DNA of 64,000 nt. It comes from Microglena sp. YARC. Its lineage: Eukaryota > Chlorophyta > Chlorophyceae > Chlamydomonadales > Chlamydomonadaceae. Each line of letters starts with the position of its first letter. The stretch's first letter is position 1. A model generated the notes under the pieces. That model made no database searches. It was not told the DNA's origin and was given only the letters and a program-made list of their open reading frames with translations. Shown one piece after another: positions 57,701 through 64,000 of this stretch. The stretch is taken from positions 181,553,234 through 181,617,233 of the forward strand of contig CM039462.1 of NCBI GenBank assembly GCA_022414725.1, given 5' to 3'. A program made the position numbers and the translations under genes.

Positions 57701-60700
57701 TCAAACGTATGTATCACCGCTACTCAGCTACTCAGCTACTCAGTTGTTGTGCCCATTCAAACGTATGTATCACCACACTCAGCTACTCAGTTGTTGTGCC
57801 CATTCAAACGTATGTATCACCACTACTCAGCTACTCAGCTACTCAGTTGTTGTGCCCATTCAAACGTATGTATCACCACCACTCAGCTACTCAGTTGTTG
57901 TGCCCATTCAAACGTATGTATCACCACTACTCAGCTACTCAGCTACTCAGTTGTTGTGCCCATTCAAACGTATGTATCACCACACTCAGCTACTCAGTTG
58001 TTGTGCCCATTCAAACGTATGTATCACTCACTCAGCTACTCAGCTACTCAGTTGTTGTGCCCATTCAAACGTATGTATCACCACCACTCAGCTACTCAGT
58101 TGTTGTGCCCATTCAAACGTATGTACTCACCCTCACTACTCAGCTACTCAGCTACTCAGTTGTTGTGCCCATTCAAACGTATGTATCACCACCACTCAGC
58201 TACTCAGTTGTTGTGCCCATTCAAACGTATGTCAAAGCCCATTCAACGTATGTATCACCACCACTCAGCTACTCAGTTGTTGTGCCCATTCGTATGTATC
58301 ACCACTACCAGCTACTCAGCTACTCAGTTGTTGTGCCCATCAAACGTATGTATCACCCACCACTCAGCTACTCAGTTGTTGTGCCCATTCAAACGTATGT
58401 ATCACCACTACTCAGCTACTCAGCTACTCAGTTGTTGTGCCCATTCAAACGTATGTATCACCACCCTACTCAGCTACTCAGTTGTTGTGCCCATTCAAAC
58501 GTATGTATCACCACTACTCAGCTACTCAGCTACTCAGTTGTTGTGCCCATTCAAACGTATGTATCACACCACTCAGCTACTCAGTTGTTGTGCCCCATTC
58601 AAACGTATGTATCACCACTACTCAGCTACTCAGCTACTCAGTTGTTGTGCCATTCAAACGTATGTATCACCACCACTCAGCTACTCAGTTGTTGTGCCCA
58701 CTTCAACGTACTCAGCTACTCTCATGCCCATTCAAACGTATGTATCACTCACCTACTCAGCTACTCAGTTGTTGTGCCCATTCAAACGTATGTATCACCA
58801 CCACTCAGCTACTCAGCTACTCAGTTGTGCCCATTCAAACGTATGTATCACACACTCACTCAGCTACTCAGTTGTTGTGCCCATTCAAACGTATGTATCA
58901 CACTACTCAGCTACTCAGCTACTCAGTTGTTGTGCCCATTCAAACGTATGTAGTTGTTGGCCCATTCAAACGTATGTATCACCACCACTCAGCTACTCAG
59001 TTGTTGTGCCCATTCAAACGTATGTATCACCACTACTCAGCCACTACTCAGGCTACTCAGTTGTTGTGCTACTCAGTTGTTGTGCCCATTCAAACGTATG
59101 TATCACCACCACTCAGCTACTCAGTTGTTTGTGCATTCCATTCAAGCTACGTATGTATCACCACTACTCAGCTACTCAGCTACTCAGTTGTTGTGCCCAT
59201 TCAAACGTATGTATCACCACCACTTCAGCTACTCAGTTGTTGTGCCCATTCAAACGTATGTATCACCACTACTCAGCTACTCAGCTACTCAGTTGTTGTG
59301 CCCATTCAAACGTATGTATCACCACCACTCAGCTACTCAGTTGTTGTGCCCATTCAAACGTATGTATCACCACTACTCAGCTACTCAGCTACTCAGTTGT
59401 TGTGCCCATTCAAACGTATGTATCACCACCACTCAGCTACTCAGTTGTTGTGCCCATTCAAACGTATGTATCACCACTACTCAGCTACTCAGCTACTCAG
59501 TTGTTGTGCCCATTCCAAACGTATGTATCACCACCACTCAGCCTACTCAGTTGTTTGTGCCCATTCAAACGTATGTATCACCACTACTCAGCTACTCAGC
59601 TACTCAGTTGTTGTGCCCATTCAAACGTATGTATCACCACCACTCAGCTACTCAGTTGTTGTGCCCATTCAAACGTATGTATCACCACTTACTCAGCTAC
59701 TCAGCTACTCAGTTGTTGTGCCCATTCAAACGTATGTATCACCACCACTCAGCTACTCAGTTGTTGTGCCCATTTCAAACGTATGTATCACCACTACTCA
59801 GCTACTCAGCTACTCAGTTGTTGTGCCCCATTCAAACGTATGTATCACACCACTCAGCTACTCAGTTTGTTGTTGCCCATTTCAAACGTATGTATCACCA
59901 CTACTCAGCTACTCAGCTACTCAGTTGTTGTGCCCATTCAAACGTATGTATCACCACTACTCAGCTACTCAGCTACTCAGTTGTTGTGCCCATTCAAACG
60001 TATGTATCACCACCACTCAGCTACTCAGTTGTTGTGCCCATTCAAACGTATGTATCACCACTAGGTTGTGCCCTCAAACAGCTACTCAGCTACTCAGTTG
60101 TTGTGCCCATTCAAACGTATGTATCACCACCACTCAGCTACTCAGTTGTTGTGCCCATTCAAACGTATGTATCACCACTACTCAGCTACTCAGCTACTCA
60201 GTTGTTGTGCCCATTCAAACGTATGTATCACCACCACTCAGCTACTCAGTTGTTGTGCCCATTCAAACGTATGTATCACCACTACTCAGCTACTCAGCTA
60301 CTCAGTTGTTTGTGCCCATTCAAACGTATGTATCACCACCACTCAGCTACTCAGTTGTTGTGCTGCCCATTTCAAACGTATGTATCACCACTACTCAGCT
60401 ACTTCAGCTACTCAGTTGTTGTGCCCATTCAAACGTATGTATCACCACCACTCAGCTACTCAGTGTTGTGCCATTCAAACGTATGTATCACCACTCTACT
60501 CAGCTACCTCAGTTGTTGTGCCCATTCAAACGTATGTATCACCACTCAGCTACTCAGCTACTCAGTTGTTGTGCCCATTCAAACGTATGTATCACCTCAG
60601 CTACTCAGTTGTTTGCCCATTCAACGTACGTATCACCACTACTCAGCTACTCAGCTACTCAGTTGTTGTGCCCATTCAAACGTATGTATCACCACCACTC

Positions 60701-61470
60701 AGCTACTCAGTTGTTTGTGCCCATTCAAACGTATGTATCACCACTACTCAGCTACTCAGCTACTCAGTTGTTGTGCCCATTCAAACGTATGTATCACACC
60801 ACTCAGCTACTCAGTTGTTGTGCCCATTCAAACGTATGTATCACCACTACTTCAGCTACTCAGCTACTCAGTTGTTGTGCCCATTCAAACGTATGTATCA
60901 CCACCACTCAGCTACTCAGTTGTTTGCCCATTTCAAACGTATGATCACCACTACTCAGCTACTCAGCTACTCAGTTGTTGTGCCCATTCAAACGTATGTA
61001 TCTCACCACCACTCAGCTACTCAGTTGTTTGTGCCCATTCAAACGTGTATACTACTCAGCTACTCAGTTGTTGTGTATGTACCACACTCAGCTACTCAGT
61101 TGTTGTGCCCATTCAAACGTATGTTGCCACTCAGCTACTCAGTTGTTGTGCCCATTCAAAACGTATGTATCACCACTACTCAGCTACTCAGCTACTCAGT
61201 TGTTGCCCCCATTCAACCACGCTACTTATCACCACTCACTACTCAGCTACTCAGTTGTTGTTGGCCCATTCAAACGTATGTTCACCACTACTCAGCTAAC
61301 TCAGTGTTGTGCCCATTCAAACGTATTATCACCACTACTCAGCTACTCAGTTGTTGTGCCCATTCAAACGTATTTATCACCACACTCAGTATGTACGTAT
61401 GTAATCACCACTACTCAGCTACTAAGCTACTCTGTTGTTTTGCACATTCAAATGTGTGTGAATCACCACC
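51712..61470 (+). repeat. 9.7-kb satellite, 104-bp dimer (48 + 56 bp monomers)
   Basis: The core monomer is CTCAGCTACTCAGTTGTTGT, GCCCATTCAAACG, TATGTATCACCACCA (48 bp). The alternate one has an extra CAGCTACT and ends CCACTA (56 bp). The pair repeats as a 104-bp unit with scattered indels. The core has no stop codon in any forward frame, so very long ORFs (to 1929 codons) appear; these are an effect of the satellite. Copies at the two edges differ (AAATGTATG, CTAAGCTACTCTG) from the homogeneous interior. Confidence 0.93.
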
Positions 61471-61493
61471 ACTAACCCTGCAGGATGACTGGA

Positions 61494-61529
61494 ACCTAAA
61501 CCCTAAACCCTAAACCCTAAACCCTAAAC
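61494..61529 (+). repeat. Interstitial telomere-like repeat
   Basis: Four to five CCCTAAA words directly upstream of the 72-nt exon's acceptor region. CCCTAAA is the plant and algal telomere unit. Confidence 0.85.
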
Positions 61530-61546
61530 ACCTGCTGACCTTGCAG

Positions 61547-61618
61547 GATTCCGATAATGGTTTTTTGACAGAAGTGCGGAAAGAAATGGGCATGTCCCCC
61601 TCAGACAAAATCAGACTG
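61547..61618 (+). CDS. Putative 72-nt exon of an unrecognised gene
   Basis: Acceptor GACCTTGCAG and donor GTGAGT are both near consensus. Phase 0 gives 24 open codons (DSDNGFLTEVRKEMG, then MSPSDKIRL), the most protein-like reading in this half of the window. It joins in phase with the 84-nt exon at 48864, about 12.6 kb upstream across the satellite. Two degraded copies of its middle (GACAGAAGTG.GG) follow at about 61686 and 61952. The protein is not identified. Confidence 0.55.
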
Positions 61619-61639
61619 GTGAGTGGTGCCAATACTTGC

Positions 61640-62248
61640 TTCCTACGCTTGTACTTCTGTTCCAACCCTTGTACTTCTGTTTTCCGACAGAAGTGAGGCG
61701 TGTTACAGAAGTGCCAGTTCTTCTGTTCTAACCCTTGTCCCTGTTTCTTCTGTTCCAACCCTTGTCCTTGTTTCTTCTGTTCCAACCCTTGTCCTTGTTT
61801 CTTCTGTTCCAACCCTTGTCCTTGTTTCTTCTGTTCCAACCCTTGTCCTTGTTTCTTCTGTTCCAACCCTTGTCCTTGTTTCTTCTGTTCCAACCCTTGT
61901 CCTTGTGTTCCCACGCTTCTACTTCTGTTCCTACACTTGTACTTCTGTTTTTTGTGGAAGTGCGGTGTTTTACAGAAGTGCCTGTTCTTCTGTTCCTAAA
62001 GTGGACTTCTGTCCCTACGCTATGTTACTTCTGTTCCTCCCTTGTACTTCTATCCCTACGCTTGTACTTCTGTTCCTACCCTAGTACTTCTATCCCTACA
62101 CTTGTACTTCTGTTCCTACCCTTGTACTTCTATCCCTACGCTTGTACTTCTGTTCCTACCTTTGTACTTATATCCCTACGCTTGTACTTCTGTCCCTACG
62201 CCTATGCTTCTGCTCCTACAATTGTACTTATATCTCTACCCTTGCGCT
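61640..62248 (+). repeat. TTGTACTTCTGTTCC-type tandem repeat
   Basis: A 29-bp unit TTCTTCTGTTCCAACCCTTG, TCCTTGTTT in seven copies (about 61716-61905) continues as looser CTTGTACTTCTGTCCCTACG units of about 21 bp to 62248. Degraded exon copies are embedded. Both strands read as repetitive ORFs, which are not genes. Confidence 0.88.
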
Positions 62249-62250
62249 TA

Positions 62251-62310
62251 GAATAAGACAAAGCCTGGAGGGGTGTGGTGTTAAGGGGGCCCTCCCGTGT
62301 GCCGCAGCTG
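62251..62310 (-). mobile_element. SINE 3' fragment, diverged
   Basis: AAGCCTGGAGGGGTGTGGTGTTAAGGG matches the 3' end of the SINE body. Similarity fades after about 45 bp near CCTCCCGTGTG. Confidence 0.55.
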
Positions 62311-62415
62311 GGGAAATTCACCATGGCAGACATAGGAAGTGTCACCTTCCAGGTGGTAGGGACTCCTTCATGCGAAGTGTGGCAAGAATGCTGGTACAGG
62401 AGGCAATATATTACT
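62311..62415 (+). other. Possible exon-like segment
   Basis: Between a GCCGCAG acceptor-like site and a TTCCAGGTGG donor-like site, 45 bases read LGKFTMADIGSVTFQ in one phase. After it, another frame reads DSFMRSVARMLVQEAIYYC. It could be a further exon of the unrecognised gene, but nothing proves it. Confidence 0.2.
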
Positions 62416-62620
62416 GTCAGACAGCTTTTACTGTCAGACAGCTTTTACTGTCAGACAGCTTTTATTACAGCTGCCAGACAGCATTTACTGTCAGACAGCT
62501 TTTACTGTCAGACAGCTTTTACTGTCAGACAGCTTTTATTACAGCTGCCAGACAGCTTTTACTGTCAGACAGCTTTTACTGTCAGACAGCTTTTATTACA
62601 GCTGCCAGACAGCTTTTATT
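62412..62620 (+). repeat. ACTGTCAGACAGCTTTT tandem repeat
   Basis: Units of 17 bp (ACTGTCAGACAGCTTTT) alternate with ATTACAGCTGCCAGACAGCTTTT in a higher-order pattern. CTGTCAGACAG is itself a near-palindrome. Confidence 0.88.
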
Positions 62621-62699
62621 TGTTAACTTTACTCGTGCTCATGGTCTTACACCTCTGTCCCATCTAATGAAGTCCACCCAGGCCTAGAGCAGGGCTGGG

Positions 62700-62895
62700 C
62701 TTTTTATTTCAGCTACGAGCAGCAGCTTCTAGGCAGCTCCCTGAGCCAGCCACCGGGCTAAGCCCCAAGATTTTGACAGCTCTGGACAGCGGATGCTCTC
62801 AGCTTCCAGACACACTAGGTTGCATTAGCTTTGGCTGAATAGCCAGTCAGGAGAGCTGCCTAGAAGCTGCTGCTTTTAGCTGAAAAGAAAAAAAC
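62700..62895. mobile_element. Foldback / MITE-like element, about 196 bp
   Basis: Arms of about 46 bp at 62700-62745 and 62848-62895 (core AGCAGCAGCTTCTAGGCAGCT, inverted in the other arm) surround about 100 bp. There is no coding capacity, and the target duplication is unclear. A trace of the arm (CTGCTGCTTTTAACTGAAAA) recurs at about 63158. Confidence 0.68.
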
Positions 62896-62924
62896 TGACA
62901 GAGGCGGTTGATGGTTAGGGTCAA

Positions 62925-63085
62925 AATAAATCAATAAATTAATAGATAGTACGCCTAATTACAATTATTATAGTAATAGATAGATAAATTAATAAATTAA
63001 TAAATAGTACGCCTTATTACAATTAATATAGTAATAGATAGATAAATTAATAAATTAATAGATAGTACGCCTTATTACAAGGCAG
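62925..63085 (+). repeat. AT-rich repeat with TAGTACGCC.TATTAC
   Basis: Three copies of AAATTAATAGATAGTACGCC, TTATTACAA of about 65 bp. The same words form part of the 51-bp donor array at 8612-9330. Confidence 0.78.
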
Positions 63086-63563
63086 GAGGTTGAGGGGGTC
63101 AGCCAGTTTGCATTGGGACCAACCACCAATATAGGGAATATATATAGTCAACATTGCTCTGCTGCTTTTAACTGAAAATAATAGCACTGTATAGTAGGGC
63201 ACAGCTTTTACCCGTTTCATACTGGGGAGAGTCTTATGTTGACTTGGTTGATTATATACGTTCTGCATGTAGTCTTATCTTTTAACACGTAGGCTAGGAC
63301 AGTGTTCAGCTTGGCTTTCCTGGTTTGCGTGCTTTCTAATCATTGCACACTCTCTGGTAGCAATCAGGGATTTGGTGTTTTTCAAGGTGCCCCAAAGGTC
63401 TGCCCTGCCGGGGCGGGGGGCGAGGGATGGGTGTCTAGTCCTATATATAATAGCGCGTTGTCCGTGACGGGTTTAGCCACTTTTGGCTTAGGCAGTTGGG
63501 CTTTTGGTTTCATATCTTGCTGACCTGTCGCTGATGTGGCCACAGGGGTCTTCCCGTCGGTAC
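63086..63563. other. No gene seen
   Basis: Unique sequence with short ORFs on both strands. Nothing is recognised. Confidence 0.4.
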
Positions 63564-63823
63564 GACGGGCTCAAATGCTAGTGTATTTGTGTAGTCCAGA
63601 GGCAGTCAAATAGGCTACAGGGACTTGCCCAACCTTTAAAACAGGAAAAGCAGCTGAGGATGGGCTGATTGGCTAAGTGATAATTGGGCTAATTGATCAT
63701 TGGGCTAATTGGCTAATGGGCTAATTGGCTAATTGATCATTGGGCTAATTGGCTAATGGGCTAATTGGCTAATTGATCATTGGGCTAATTGACAATAATA
63801 ATTGACGGGCTCAAATGCTAGTG
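63564..63823 (+). repeat. GGCTAATTGATCATTG array between 20-bp direct repeats
   Basis: GACGGGCTCAAATGCTAGTG occurs at 63564-63583 and 63804-63823. Between them lie a dispersed-repeat fragment (63591-63634, like 20895-20939) and about 130 bp of TGGGCTAATTGGCTAAT / TTGATCAT units. Confidence 0.82.
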
Positions 63824-63870
63824 GTTGTAGTGGTGAGCGGAGTACTTGCACTTGGTGAACTTGAAAAAGG

Positions 63871-64000
63871 TAATGATAAAGTCTGGTGGGGCGTGGTGTT
63901 AGGGGAGCACGTCGTACGCGGGTAGGGAGCGGTCTTCTACCTCAACTGGACAAGCTACCACCTTGGTTGACGACGACCTGCAACGCCAAGAGCGACCGAA
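63871..64000 (-). mobile_element. SINE body, cut by window end
   Basis: About 130 bp roughly 80% like 19514-19640, sharing GGTGGGGCGTGGTGTTA, GTCGTACGCGGG, TGGACAAGCTACCA and GACCTGCAACGC. The window ends where the tRNA-like head would begin. Confidence 0.75.

Noticed and set aside
55155..60944. ORFs of 568-1929 codons on the + strand in the 52-61 kb region
   Set aside because: They are readings of the 48/56-bp satellite, whose monomers lack stops in all forward frames. There are no codon-level constraints and indels move the frame without effect.
61510..61914. Minus-strand ORF with repeated QGLEQKKQG
   Set aside because: Reverse reading of the 29-bp TTCTGTTCCAACCC repeat.

Overview
The window is nuclear DNA of a eukaryote, most likely a green alga. 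The main gene is split by many GT-AG introns, there are Ty3/gypsy, LINE, SINE and Tc1/mariner-like elements, plant-type telomere words (CCCTAAA) occur, and long satellites are present. A prasinophyte such as Cymbomonas would fit, but that is inference and cannot be proven from this sequence. There are no operons, rRNA genes or CRISPR arrays. Indel noise inside the satellites and an exact 1000-N gap point to a long-read scaffold.

Region 1 (1-19.1 kb, + strand) is one recognisable gene, the WD40 protein UTP13/TBL3 (TORMOZ in plants). It is a UTP-B subunit of the small-subunit processome that matures 18S rRNA. The 5' end lies outside the window. Ten exons are visible and the stop is at 18663. 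The protein keeps its beta-propeller repeats and the C-terminal Utp13 helical domain, then runs into a roughly 505-residue acidic and Lys/Ala/Pro/Thr-repeat tail. Almost every intron has the same architecture. Its 5' part is a tandem array of the upstream exon's 3' end plus donor site, and its 3' part is a tandem array of the acceptor plus the downstream exon's first bases.

Region 2 (19.1-27.2 kb) is gene-poor and holds decayed mobile elements: a tRNA-headed SINE, the 3' end of a Ty3/gypsy chromovirus-type retrotransposon with its 3' LTR (minus strand), a hairpin-rich segment, and the 3' end of a LINE with an ATGTA-type tail.

Region 3 (27.2-41.9 kb) is a poly-C/hairpin satellite of about 55 bp period, ending in a 1-kb gap.

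Region 4 (42.9-62 kb) looks like a second, unrecognised + strand gene whose short exons are separated by huge arrays. These are a 54-bp array containing telomere words, CA-rich DNA, a 45-bp A-rich array, a 782-bp TIR element, and a 9.7-kb satellite with a 48+56-bp dimer. The same splice-junction duplication is seen here.

Region 5 (62-64 kb) holds short tandem arrays, a foldback element and a second long SINE copy cut by the window end.
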